Below are positions 53,539 to 62,378 of a DNA stretch of 64,000 bases, piece after piece. Both the position numbers and the translations under genes were made by a program. This DNA comes from Marinomonas sp. IMCC 4694 (GTDB lineage: Bacteria; Pseudomonadota; Gammaproteobacteria; Pseudomonadales; Marinomonadaceae): contig NZ_VSRV01000001.1 of the NCBI RefSeq assembly GCF_008122525.1, positions 186,001-250,000 on the forward strand. Reading direction: 5' to 3'. Below the pieces are notes generated by a model. It was not told the origin of the DNA. It worked only from the letters and a program-made list of their open reading frames with translations, and searched no databases. Every line of letters starts with the position of its first letter. Position 1 is the first letter of the stretch.

Positions 53539-54549
53539 ATGGAGATCAACCTTACTGTCGTATTTTCAGCAGTTTTAGCTTTAGCAGTGATTAATACAGT
53601 GGTATTTGTCTTTTTAATCAATAAAATTAGGAGTTTACAAACAAATTCATTGACAACAATAGGAAGTTATTCAAACCAATTAAATAAGAATATAGATGAT
53701 TTTTCTCAAGCGATGAAAAACTCATTTTCTGATCTTAGGGTTGAACAATCAGAACAACTTGAAAAAACGATGTTTAAGCTTCAAGGAGAAATAAAGGAGC
53801 TTCAGAAACAGCAGAAAGCTTCTTTTACAGAGCTTAGAGATGAACAATCAGAGCAACTTAAAAGAACGATGTTTAAGCTTCAAGAAGAAATAAAGGAGTT
53901 TCAGATACAGCAGAAAGCTTCTTTTACAGAGCTTAAAAATTCGATCGAGAAACACTCTGAGATAAATACAAAACAATCAAAAGAATTGACTAATTTAATT
54001 AGTTTAGGCTTCTCAGATTCAAAACAGCAGTTTGAAAGTAGAGAAAAAGTTTTATCAGAATTTATAACAGTAAAATTGGATGAAAACCTAAAATTAACTA
54101 AGCAAGGAGTGTTTTCAAATAATCAAAAACATTTAGAGACGTTTGAGCAATTAACTAACCAAGTACAAATGCTTCGTATTGAGAATATTGTAGAGCTTAC
54201 TAATGAGTTAGGTAAACACAAAAAGCTACAGGTCAATAGTAATGACTTTATTAAGCATTTAGGTGATTGTAAGGTAGTGAAAATTGAAGATAAAACGACA
54301 GGACAGTTTACACAGATTCATTACGAAAATGGTATAAAACGCAGCACCAATACATTTGCTGGTAACAATCTTAAATATCAAATGTTTTTTGATGATACTG
54401 GTAAAGCAGAACGTGGAATTGAACTAAATGATAAGGGTGAAATTACCTTTGAATACCATTATGATGTAGCAGGTGAGATTAATAAACGTGTGGAGTTCAA
54501 TTATGATGATGCTGGCAAAGAGACTCTGAGAAAAGAGACGAATTACTAA
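53539..54549 (+). CDS. Membrane-anchored coiled-coil protein with 33-residue repeats
   Basis: 336 aa. One membrane segment (about residues 7-27) is followed by a long coiled coil with two nearly identical 33-residue repeats (62-94 and 95-127) and a partial third. The C-terminal 90 residues (YENGIKRSTNTFAG...YHYDVAGEINKRVEFNYDD) resemble YD/MORN-like beta repeats. Function unknown. First gene of the AT-rich operon; RBS tagagg upstream. The build suggests a membrane-bound scaffold or sensor. Confidence 0.75.
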   Translation: MEINLTVVFSAVLALAVINTVVFVFLINKIRSLQTNSLTTIGSYSNQLNKNIDDFSQAMKNSFSDLRVEQSEQLEKTMFKLQGEIKELQKQQKASFTELRDEQSEQLKRTMFKLQEEIKEFQIQQKASFTELKNSIEKHSEINTKQSKELTNLISLGFSDSKQQFESREKVLSEFITVKLDENLKLTKQGVFSNNQKHLETFEQLTNQVQMLRIENIVELTNELGKHKKLQVNSNDFIKHLGDCKVVKIEDKTTGQFTQIHYENGIKRSTNTFAGNNLKYQMFFDDTGKAERGIELNDKGEITFEYHYDVAGEINKRVEFNYDDAGKETLRKETNY

Positions 54550-54558
54550 GGAGATAAA

Positions 54559-54978
54559 ATGTATTTATCAGAATTAAATATCGGTGAGAAAAAGAACTTC
54601 TTGGAGTTAGCTAAGTATGCAATGAGCTTGAATGGTGAACACAAGGAAGAAGAGTTAGAAATTTATAACTCATTTGTCCATGAGTGTGAGTTGGCTAGCT
54701 ATCAGACTAGCAAGCAAAGTAGTGTTGAAGGTGTCATTAAGGTATTGAGTAAATCCCAAGAGAAAGCTAAGCGAATTGTCCTAGTTGAATTGTTTGGAAT
54801 TTTATTAGCTGACAATGAGGTTTGTGAAGAGGAACAGGTTTTTATTGAAACATTAGCATCTTCTTTTGAAATTGATATTTATGAGATAAAGCGTTTTCAA
54901 CGATGGGTTGAGGCAATGAATGATCTCGTTGATGAAGGGTATTCATTAATTTTTAAAGGAGAACAAACTATATGTTAG
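54559..54978 (+). CDS. TerB-like domain protein
   Basis: 139 aa. The pattern of acidic helices (LGKYAMSLNGEHKEEELEIYNSFV-like start, VLVELFGILLADNEVCEEEQVFIETLASSFEI centre) matches TerB/tellurite-resistance-like domains, here with a DNEVCEEE metal-binding-type loop. RBS aaggag is 7 nt upstream of the start. The stop overlaps the next gene's start (ATGTTAG). TerB domains are components of several membrane-associated stress and phage-defence systems. Confidence 0.72.
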   Translation: MYLSELNIGEKKNFLELAKYAMSLNGEHKEEELEIYNSFVHECELASYQTSKQSSVEGVIKVLSKSQEKAKRIVLVELFGILLADNEVCEEEQVFIETLASSFEIDIYEIKRFQRWVEAMNDLVDEGYSLIFKGEQTIC

Positions 54979-55901
54979 GTCGAGTATGGAATGCATGTAA
55001 GAAACTTGCTAAAAAAATAGTAAGCGGTAAAAAAAAAGTTGCTTCTAAGATTGTTAATCGTGTGAAAAAAACAGGTTCAAAAATTTGGAATGCCTTTACT
55101 GGTAAAAATTATACCAATGAGGCTGAGTCCATATTGGATGAAGCAAGAATATATTTCGAGAAGACTGAAGCAGAATATAAAGCTGTGGTTGAAACTATGA
55201 GTGCTGAGATTGAAAGAAAAATTTCAGATATCAATGCATGTAAGCAAAAAATCTACAACACTCATTTTAAACGTTTTATTTCCATTGCTAGTCGTCTCCA
55301 TAATGTGACTGTTAAAGGTGTACCTTTTGAGGAACTATTTGATAAGTCTGTATTAGAAGTGAAAAACTTACAGAGTGTTCGTGAACGCAATGAAATCATT
55401 AAGATTGACTTTGATAATATGAGCGTTTGGCAAACAACTGGAATGATTTTAACTCTAGGCTTTGGTACACGGAAAAAAGCAAAAGAAGCATTAGAAGATG
55501 CCAAGCAAGAGCGCATAAGAGTAGACGAAGAAGTTGAAAAAATGAATGCGCAAAAAACTAAGCTTAAAGTGATTATTGAATCAATTGATCTGGTTATGGA
55601 GTACTTTGATACTTTAATTTCGAGTTATGCTTCGTTATTAGATCGTTTTGAATATGGCATACAGACCCAACGTGTGAAACAAATGGCAAACTCTAATAAC
55701 GTATTAACTTTAAGGTTAAATTTCAAACAAATCCCGATTGTTCATATAGAGGAATTTCAAGCACTATTTAATTTGTCGATTGTACTTAAGCAAATGGCGA
55801 CTCTTGGTTACTTAAGTGAAAGTGGTGAAGTTATAAGTCAAGATATGGATAAATCAAACGTAATTATTCAGACTGCAAAAGCAGCAGCTTTGTGCGCTTA
55901 G
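54972..55901 (+). CDS. Operon protein with Lys-rich amphipathic N-terminus (unknown)
   Basis: 309 aa. I do not recognise the family. The first 45 residues are rich in Lys with spaced Trp, Ile and Val (KKLAKKIVSGKKKVASKI), forming an amphipathic helix able to bind membranes. Residues 50-120 and 175-225 are predicted coiled coil, separated by a short hydrophobic glycine-rich stretch (MILTLGFGTRKKAKEAL). It overlaps the TerB-like gene by 7 bp and lies 68 bp before the HNH gene, so it is probably one subunit of a complex. Confidence 0.7.
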   Translation: MLGRVWNACKKLAKKIVSGKKKVASKIVNRVKKTGSKIWNAFTGKNYTNEAESILDEARIYFEKTEAEYKAVVETMSAEIERKISDINACKQKIYNTHFKRFISIASRLHNVTVKGVPFEELFDKSVLEVKNLQSVRERNEIIKIDFDNMSVWQTTGMILTLGFGTRKKAKEALEDAKQERIRVDEEVEKMNAQKTKLKVIIESIDLVMEYFDTLISSYASLLDRFEYGIQTQRVKQMANSNNVLTLRLNFKQIPIVHIEEFQALFNLSIVLKQMATLGYLSESGEVISQDMDKSNVIIQTAKAAALCA

Positions 55902-55913
55902 TTTATTAATCGC

Positions 55914-55932
55914 CACCTAATCTCGCTAGGTG
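55914..55932 (+). other. Small hairpin between operon genes
   Basis: CACCTA pairs with TAGGTG across a 7-nt loop in the 68-bp gap before the HNH gene. It is not followed by a T-run, so it may modulate expression of the last gene or stabilise the upstream mRNA. Confidence 0.4.
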
Positions 55933-55969
55933 ATTTCCAAGTAAAAATTATTAACAAAGAGGGATCTTC

Positions 55970-57742
55970 ATGAACTCCACTGCGAATCAACCTGAAGAAA
56001 AAACTGACAAGTATGCACAACCAAAGCTTACGGTAGAGTCTTTGACGGAGCAGTTACAGAATTGTTCACCACTGCAAGTAAGTAAAAAATTGATTGATGT
56101 AGAGCTTTTTGATCAGCAAGATTCGGTTAATGTTTTACACTCTATTCATAAAGATTTAGAAGATCAAGGGAGCATTATGGATTCTTTGGTTGAGCCAATA
56201 TTTTTTAATATTGTTGATTCAACTATTCACCATCCGAAGCTTAAAAAATATTTTACTGCTGGGGGTAAAAATACCGGTGAGAAAAAAAATAGTGAACCAG
56301 GAACGTCGCTTGGTATAACGCCAAGTAGAATTATAAAAGAATTAAAAAATTTCCATTATGGGCAGTTAGAAAGTGATAGCGCTAGTAGTAAACCATTAAG
56401 AACTACACAAGAAGAGTTGATGTATCAATCAAAGCATAAATATGATGAATTTAACTTTCGTGATGATGGTAAAAATGGCTCTATGAAACAGTATCGTGAA
56501 GATGTTGCTGCAAAAAATGGAGATAAAAATTACTGTGAGGTGTCTGGTCGAGTCGTTAAGAAAAGAAATAAAACGGCTTCTACCGCAGTAGATGTTGATC
56601 ACATTATTCCTGGAAAATCGACAATAGACGGACTGGCTTCAATTCCTCTTTCTGATATACAGCGAAAACAAATATTAAATCGAAAATCTAATTTTGTAAT
56701 GATGGAAAGTGGTGATAACCGTAGTAAGGGTGATTCATCTGGTACTCAATATGTTTATGATGATAAAAAGCAAGAATCGAGAAGCAAGAGACATAAAGGA
56801 AAAGAATATAACGCAACAGATAAAGCTAAAGTTGTTGCAAGAGATGCGGGTGCACTAGCTTCAATTTCAGGAGAGGCTGCTATTTCCGGTGCAAGTAATC
56901 AAGCTAAATCAAAAGCAATTGGTGATTTAATTATTTTAGCAATGAAGCCGTTATATTTCGAAATAACAGATATTGTTAAAAATGGCGTAAAATACGGCGT
57001 GGATGGAGACAGTTTTTCTTCAGCACTTAAGGCTAGATTTAAACGCATAATCAAATTTTATAAAAAACAAATTGTTCCATATATCAAAGATGCTATTAAA
57101 GACTTCTTTGATAATATTGTGACTAACTTTTTTACCGCATTGGGTGGAATAGTTATAAGTTTGCTTACCAAGTCTTTAAGTATTATTGTTAAAGGTTTTA
57201 AATCAATAGTTGAAGCTATTCGAATTGCTTTCAGTAACGACCCAAAATATACTCCGGCAAAAAAAGGGGATGCTATTTTGAAGTTGCTTTCTACGGCAGT
57301 AGTAACGCTAGTGATAGAGCATTTTAATGATCAAATTTTAGCCTTTATTAAAGGTACGCCATTTGAATTTCTATCAGATATTGCCACAATTATTCTATCT
57401 GGTATTGCATCCACATTTGTTGTTTACTTCTTAGATAGAATTGATTTGTTTTCTGCTAAAAAAGAAATTCAAACGCAAAAAGTAAAAGAGATTTTTGAAC
57501 TTCGAATAGCCCAAATCAAAGAAAATACAGAGGCTTTTGAAACCACTTCAATTGAAAAATTAGCAGAGGATAGGTTGAAATTTAGATTTATAGCAGAAAA
57601 AATAGATCAAGACATCATTGATGATAAAAATGTTAATTCATCGGTTTATAATATGGCCAACTTCTTTAAAGTGGATCTTAATATTAAAACGCAAGATGAC
57701 TTTATGAAAATTCTCGAGAACAATACGAAGCTTGTGATATAA
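55970..57742 (+). CDS. HNH nuclease with membrane-spanning C-terminal half
   Basis: 590 aa. An HNH-type site occupies about residues 188-256: C189 in YCEVSGR, Asp210-His211 in VDHIIP, then Asn241 (SNFVMMESG) and Asn250 (DNRSKGD). The C-terminal half has three hydrophobic stretches (about 383-407, 435-450 and 468-487) that may cross a membrane, ending in a charged coiled coil. RBS aaagaggg is upstream. It is the last gene of the operon and the likely effector. A nuclease fused to a membrane region is unusual; the HNH assignment is by motif only. Confidence 0.72.
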   Translation: MNSTANQPEEKTDKYAQPKLTVESLTEQLQNCSPLQVSKKLIDVELFDQQDSVNVLHSIHKDLEDQGSIMDSLVEPIFFNIVDSTIHHPKLKKYFTAGGKNTGEKKNSEPGTSLGITPSRIIKELKNFHYGQLESDSASSKPLRTTQEELMYQSKHKYDEFNFRDDGKNGSMKQYREDVAAKNGDKNYCEVSGRVVKKRNKTASTAVDVDHIIPGKSTIDGLASIPLSDIQRKQILNRKSNFVMMESGDNRSKGDSSGTQYVYDDKKQESRSKRHKGKEYNATDKAKVVARDAGALASISGEAAISGASNQAKSKAIGDLIILAMKPLYFEITDIVKNGVKYGVDGDSFSSALKARFKRIIKFYKKQIVPYIKDAIKDFFDNIVTNFFTALGGIVISLLTKSLSIIVKGFKSIVEAIRIAFSNDPKYTPAKKGDAILKLLSTAVVTLVIEHFNDQILAFIKGTPFEFLSDIATIILSGIASTFVVYFLDRIDLFSAKKEIQTQKVKEIFELRIAQIKENTEAFETTSIEKLAEDRLKFRFIAEKIDQDIIDDKNVNSSVYNMANFFKVDLNIKTQDDFMKILENNTKLVI

Positions 57743-57875
57743 GGTTTTGTATACCAATATATTAGATATGACGAAGTTTATTTTAATTTGTTTTTTTACT
57801 CAAAGTATGACTTTTAACATTATGGAAATAAAATATTATCCATTTCAGTACTTTTAGCTCCCTAAAAAAGCTCAT
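57743..57875. other. AT-rich region after the operon
   Basis: About 130 bp of AT-rich sequence with no ORF. No convincing terminator was seen. The region from 57876 to 58098 is IS debris (see next entry). Confidence 0.4.
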
Positions 57876-58030
57876 TCAGTCTTGTTTAGGGTTGCTTTTG
57901 AGCAGATTAGCCCCTTGCAGATCGTATTGATCAATTTTAAGATCATTGGCCAAGGCGAACAGCATCGCCAGTTTGTTATCATTTTTCTATAAGCCACGAT
58001 AGATAACTTTCCTAAAACCAAACTGACGCT
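57876..58030 (-). pseudogene. IS5-family transposase 3' remnant
   Basis: Read on the minus strand this gives RQFGFRKVIYRGL, an in-frame TAG, then KNDNKLAMLFALANDLK and a stop at 57876. The pattern (FGxxKVxYRGLxKN...LFALAN) is that of an IS5-group transposase C-terminus. It is a short, broken relic between the operon and the IS66 cluster. Confidence 0.6.
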
Positions 58031-58129
58031 TTATGATCCTAAATGGATGTTTACATAAAGAGCGTCTTCGAAAGCAGAATCGCTTATGGTGTGCCAATGT
58101 AAGCGTTCATTCTAGGGAGTCATTGACTC

Positions 58130-59749
58130 TCACAGCAATGGCGATTTCAACGGGTTGTCTGCAAACAGTTGCTTCCATCGCCTTGGGATCAAGTCAGCGG
58201 TGTCTTTTGCTGGGTGTTGGCTGACTCGTTGCAAGACATCTGTCAGGTAGTTGTTAGGGTCGATGTCGTGCAGCTTGCAGGTGCTGATTAGGCTTTGGAG
58301 GATGCCAACGTGTTCGGCGCCCAGTTCTGTCCAACAGAAGAGCCAGTTTTTCTTACCCATTGGAATGGGTCTTATCTCTCGCTCTAGGTGGTTAGTGTCC
58401 ATGGCGACATCGGGATTTTCTAAGAAGACCATCAGTTGGCGTTTGCGCTTTAGGGTATAGTTCAGCGCTTTCATCCAGCTATCGTCTGGCAGCAGGTCGG
58501 CCCGTTGACTTTGCTCTTCGCAGAAGGCAAAAAATTGATCCACTAAGGGCTTGCTGTGTTGCGCTCGGTAGTCTTGTTTTTTCTCACCCGTCCAGCTTTT
58601 CTGTTGGATATGGCTTTCCTGTTTGTACAAGGCGGCGATCAGGTTCAGAGCGTGTGTGACGGCGTCGGTTTCTTCTCTTTCAGCTTTTAGTAGCTGACGA
58701 CGCATGTGCACCCAGCACTGGGCATGGGTGATGTCTGGCGATTTGGCTTCGTAGCGGCTATACGCCGCATAGCCATCGGTCAGCAAGGTGCCTTGCCAAA
58801 CATGATCCAACAAGTCTTGGATGTGTTTCATGCCGCGACTTTGGGAGAAGGTAAACACCACTTCGTCTTTGTCACCATACACGGGCCAAAAATAGGCTTG
58901 TTTCATTTTGCCGGGTTTATTGCCTACCCCAGGCTGTCGGGTGACCTTTATCGGCGTTTCGTCCATGGCCAGTGTGTTGCTGTCCAGTACACTGATAAGT
59001 TGCTCTATCACGATGGGTCGCAGCAGTTCGATCCCGCGTTTAGTGAGGTTTGTCAGCGTCGCACGACTGAGGGTGATGCCAGCGGCACTCAGTTGTTGGT
59101 GTTGACGATAAAGCGGTAAATGATAAAGGAACTTGTTGACCAGTAAGCCAACGATAAAGCTGACATCCGCGACAGAGCTGTCAAAAATTCTATCCGGCTG
59201 TGGCGCGGTAATAAGCTGTTTGCTGGCTTTGTGTTTGACCACTTGGCGCTTGGTAATCACGATTTCGTAAGCACTGGTTTTTTGTACGATGCAGCTGACT
59301 TCTTTGAAGCCCACGGCTTCGTATTCGTGCGCATTGGGGCCTTGCAGTTCGTCCGCTAGAATCACCTTTTCACGAACGGGGAGGGTTTCGTCAAAACGCA
59401 GTCCGGTGAGGTTGATTTCATTGCCGTTACGGGATTTGGGGGCTTTGCCTCGAGCGGTGCTGGGCTCAGATTTAACCGGCACAGATGAGGTGACCTCTTC
59501 TACTAATGCGGGCTCTACTGACATGGGGCCAACGATGTCGGCAAGGGCTTGTTGATCTGGCGTGAGCAAGCCTCGACGTTCACTTTTCGGCCCGAACAAC
59601 TCACGTTTCAGCGCCCACACTTCGGCTTCGTATTGGCGGATTCTCGAAGACATCGCCTCAACTTCAGCGCGCAGCTTTTCGACCTCATTCGTGTGAAGCA
59701 AATCGGTGTTTTTAAAGGGTAAAATAGGTCGATAAGTGGCGTCGTTCAT
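58130..59749 (-). CDS. tnpC: IS66 transposase TnpC (outer element)
   Basis: 539 aa. Features of IS66 TnpC: an N-terminal leucine-zipper-like helix (HTNEVEKLRAEVEAMSSRIRQYEAEVWALKRELFGPKSERR), the DDE region (TLAMDETPIKV, LLTDGYAAYSRYEAK, WVHMRRQLLKAE) and C-terminal NHLEREIRPIPMGKKNWLFCWTE. The frame is intact, although its normal position just after tnpB is now separated by 2.25 kb. Confidence 0.9.
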   Translation of the reverse strand: MNDATYRPILPFKNTDLLHTNEVEKLRAEVEAMSSRIRQYEAEVWALKRELFGPKSERRGLLTPDQQALADIVGPMSVEPALVEEVTSSVPVKSEPSTARGKAPKSRNGNEINLTGLRFDETLPVREKVILADELQGPNAHEYEAVGFKEVSCIVQKTSAYEIVITKRQVVKHKASKQLITAPQPDRIFDSSVADVSFIVGLLVNKFLYHLPLYRQHQQLSAAGITLSRATLTNLTKRGIELLRPIVIEQLISVLDSNTLAMDETPIKVTRQPGVGNKPGKMKQAYFWPVYGDKDEVVFTFSQSRGMKHIQDLLDHVWQGTLLTDGYAAYSRYEAKSPDITHAQCWVHMRRQLLKAEREETDAVTHALNLIAALYKQESHIQQKSWTGEKKQDYRAQHSKPLVDQFFAFCEEQSQRADLLPDDSWMKALNYTLKRKRQLMVFLENPDVAMDTNHLEREIRPIPMGKKNWLFCWTELGAEHVGILQSLISTCKLHDIDPNNYLTDVLQRVSQHPAKDTADLIPRRWKQLFADNPLKSPLL

Positions 59750-59973
59750 GGGGTTGGATTATACCATCTAACGTAAGCGTCCGGTAATCACCACCTTGAA
59801 AAAGAGTTTCTTTATCATCAGGCTTGCATGGAAGGGATTATATCGGTAAATTAATTATTAGACAGAGGGCGAACGGATTTGCCCACGCCTCCAGGATGGA
59901 GGTTCTGTCTCTTTTCAGGAAGATTCAAGGCTGCATGGATGCAGCGGGAAGGTTTTTCTCTTTATTCTCAAAC

Positions 59974-61572
59974 TTAAGTTAGCCTGATATTCCACGGCAA
60001 TAAATCGTCCATGTCATCATTTTCCTTTCTTCTCGGCAGTTCTTCAAACAATCTGACTAAGTAATCATACGGGATAAGCCCATTGGCTTTCGCTGTTTCG
60101 ATGATGCTGTAAAGCATGGCACTGGATTTTGCGCCACTTCCTGTGTTAGCAAACAACCAATTTTTACGTCCAATAACGAAGGGTTTAATGGCGCGTTCAG
60201 CACGATTGTTGTCGATGTTGATGCGCCAATCAGTCAAGTAAACACTGAGTTTGTCCCATTGATTGAGATTGTATTGGATGGCTTTGCCTAATAAGGATTT
60301 AGGTGGCACCTGTTGAGCCGATTTTTCAAGCCATGCTTTGTAGTTCGCTAAGACTTCGGGGACTTGTTCCTGACGGATTTTAAATGCGGCTTCTGCATTG
60401 TCGGCCTGTTGGGCCAGCGTTTCGATGGCGTACAGTTTTTTGATGTAGCTGATGGCGATGGTCGCTTTTCCTGATTTGCCCTTTGGCATGCCTTTTTCGG
60501 CTTCAATGAATTTTCGACGTGCGTGTGCCCAGCAGCCTGCCAGCGTGGCTTGGGTCGATTCGTACGCTTGATAACCATCCACATTGAGATAGCCATCGAA
60601 GCCTTGTAAAAAATCAACGGCGCATTGCCCACTTCGAGTCGGTTGGTAATCGTATAAGACAATATTCGGGATCGGGTTGTGTTTGTCTGGGGCATCATTG
60701 CCAGTGCAATACACCCACATGTAGCATTTTGAACGAGCTTCTTTAATCACATTAAGCGTGGTTTCATCGGCTTGGATGACGGACTGTTTCAGTAATTCTT
60801 GATGTAGCCGTTCATAAAGCGGCTCTAAGGCATCAGCACATTTTTTCATCCAATCTGACATGGTTCGTCGGCTTAACTCAATACCGTATTGTTTAAATAA
60901 GGTTTCTTGTCGATAGAGCGGTAAGCTGTATTGGAATTTACCGGTGATAATCTGACTCAGCAAACTCGGTGTGGCGATGCCTTTTGGGATAATACTCGGT
61001 GGCATAGCCGCTTGTTTGATGGCGTTCTGCGTGCCTGTCTTTTCACACTCACGGCACGCGTATTTAGGGCGGACTGTTTCGATGACCTTGAGTTGGGCTG
61101 GGATAAACTCTAACTTTTCAGAACGGTCTTCACCAATACAATGAAGCGCCCCTTGGCAGCAGGAACAGACTTTATCAGACTCGGCAGCGTCCAGCACAAC
61201 GATTTCGCGCGGCAGGTCTTTGGGCAAGGGTTTGCGCTTAGGCTTGGCACGAGTGTAAGAGATGGTTTGCGTTTCAGGCTCGGCATCGGTTAATGCCTCT
61301 GCTGCCTCAATCGCACTTTCATCAAACAACTCTCCTTGGCCGGGCGAGACTTCCGAGCTTTTGCCAAACTGCTTTTGCTGCGCCAAACGCCACTGTTCCA
61401 AAATAAGCTGATACTTGGATTGCCATTGGGCAAGCAGAATATCCTTTTTACCCAGAAGACTGTCTTTTTCATCCAATAGCAAAGCTTGCTCAAGCAATTT
61501 GGCCTTAAGCGAGTCAATGTCATTGGGTAAGTCTTCTGAGCGTATTTTCATGGGTTGGATTATACCAACCAA
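59974..61572 (-). CDS. tnpC: IS66 transposase TnpC (nested element)
   Basis: 532 aa. It has the TnpC zinc-finger-like segment (KVCSCCQGALHCIGED...KYACRECEKTGTQ) and DDE blocks (VIQADETTLNVI, YLNVDGYQAYESTQ, CWAHARRKFIEAEKG). The C-terminus is NNRAERAIKPFVIGRKNWLFANTGSG. Intact frame, 5 bp after tnpB. Confidence 0.9.
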   Translation of the reverse strand: MVGIIQPMKIRSEDLPNDIDSLKAKLLEQALLLDEKDSLLGKKDILLAQWQSKYQLILEQWRLAQQKQFGKSSEVSPGQGELFDESAIEAAEALTDAEPETQTISYTRAKPKRKPLPKDLPREIVVLDAAESDKVCSCCQGALHCIGEDRSEKLEFIPAQLKVIETVRPKYACRECEKTGTQNAIKQAAMPPSIIPKGIATPSLLSQIITGKFQYSLPLYRQETLFKQYGIELSRRTMSDWMKKCADALEPLYERLHQELLKQSVIQADETTLNVIKEARSKCYMWVYCTGNDAPDKHNPIPNIVLYDYQPTRSGQCAVDFLQGFDGYLNVDGYQAYESTQATLAGCWAHARRKFIEAEKGMPKGKSGKATIAISYIKKLYAIETLAQQADNAEAAFKIRQEQVPEVLANYKAWLEKSAQQVPPKSLLGKAIQYNLNQWDKLSVYLTDWRINIDNNRAERAIKPFVIGRKNWLFANTGSGAKSSAMLYSIIETAKANGLIPYDYLVRLFEELPRRKENDDMDDLLPWNIRLT

Positions 61573-61577
61573 ATGGG

Positions 61578-61940
61578 CTATTCGTCATGATATCGGTAGG
61601 TTAAATGCGGATGAGCTTGTGAAGAATGAATCGGTAGGCCGTCCAGCAACCAATTGAGTTGTCTGGAGGAAACCTGAAGGGACAAGAGTTCATCATCAAT
61701 CCCCGGCCATTGGAAGTGGCCTTTTTCCAATCGTTTGTAATGTAACCAAAAACCATTGTTTGACCATTGCAGGATTTTGATCTTGTCACGTGCTCGTCCA
61801 CAGAAGACAAACAATTGTTCGCTACAAGGCTCTTTTTCAAGATTGTAGGCGACAATATTACAGAGTCCATCAATGGCTTTTCGCATATCGGTAGGGCCAC
61901 AAATAAGGGTGACGTTGAGTTGAGATGACGCGGTAAACAT
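61578..61940 (-). CDS. tnpB: IS66 accessory protein TnpB (nested element)
   Basis: 120 aa with the IS66 Orf2 pattern: VTLICGPTDMRKAIDGLCNIV, LFVFCGRARDKIKILQWSNNGFWLHYKRLEKGHFQWP. Upstream of it only 82 bp remain before the element end, so no tnpA is present. Confidence 0.88.
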   Translation of the reverse strand: MFTASSQLNVTLICGPTDMRKAIDGLCNIVAYNLEKEPCSEQLFVFCGRARDKIKILQWSNNGFWLHYKRLEKGHFQWPGIDDELLSLQVSSRQLNWLLDGLPIHSSQAHPHLTYRYHDE

Positions 61941-62033
61941 GAGTCTGTTGCTCCTATTTAAAAGACAACAGACTTTAAGGAGTTGTAAAGGGATTAAAAT
62001 GTGTGGTTTGCCGGACGCTTACCATCTAACCCC

Positions 62034-62378
62034 TTAAGATGGGCGTTTGTAGCGCTTAAATTGACGATATTTTTCGACTTTTATGCCCGCCAACACATGT
62101 TGTAATTCCAGTGTACTGAGGGCATGTTTATTGTTTTCTGATGGCGCATAGTTGAACTGCCCCTGAGACAGTCGTTTGCACCAAATGCAGTAGCCAGAGG
62201 TTTCAAAATAGAGGATTTTCATCTGAGTTTTGCGACGGTTAATGAACACAAAATACCCGACAAGTGGATTCTCCTTAAGGTGTTGTTTGATTAGCCCTAA
62301 CAAACCACAATAAGACTTACGCATATCGGTAGGTTGGGTATACAACCAGATTTTGGCGCTGGGATCCGGCATGAACAT
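62034..62378 (-). CDS. tnpB: IS66 accessory protein TnpB (outer element)
   Basis: 114 aa with the Orf2 pattern TQPTDMRKSYCGLLGLIKQHLKENPLVGYFVFINRRKTQMKILYFETSGYCIWCKRL. It touches tnpA by one base. The nested IS inserted just after its stop, so it is intact. Confidence 0.9.
   Translation of the reverse strand: MFMPDPSAKIWLYTQPTDMRKSYCGLLGLIKQHLKENPLVGYFVFINRRKTQMKILYFETSGYCIWCKRLSQGQFNYAPSENNKHALSTLELQHVLAGIKVEKYRQFKRYKRPS

Larger units (their letters stand above)
59773..62022 (-). mobile_element. Nested IS66-family element
   Basis: 2250 bp inserted into the outer IS66 between tnpB and tnpC. The ends GTAAGCGTCCGG and CCGGACGCTTAC form inverted repeats, and 8-bp CATCTAAC direct repeats (59765-59772 and 62023-62030) are the expected IS66 target duplication. 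It carries tnpB and tnpC; no tnpA was found. Probably a recent insertion, as the repeat is perfect. Confidence 0.92.

Noticed and set aside
53539..54549. ZorA/MotA-like motor protein of a Zorya system
   Set aside because: There is only one N-terminal membrane segment and no MotA-type four-helix core; ZorB- and ZorD-like genes are absent.
54559..54978. Complete Shango system
   Set aside because: A TerB-like protein is present, but no helicase or other Shango partner is encoded next to it.
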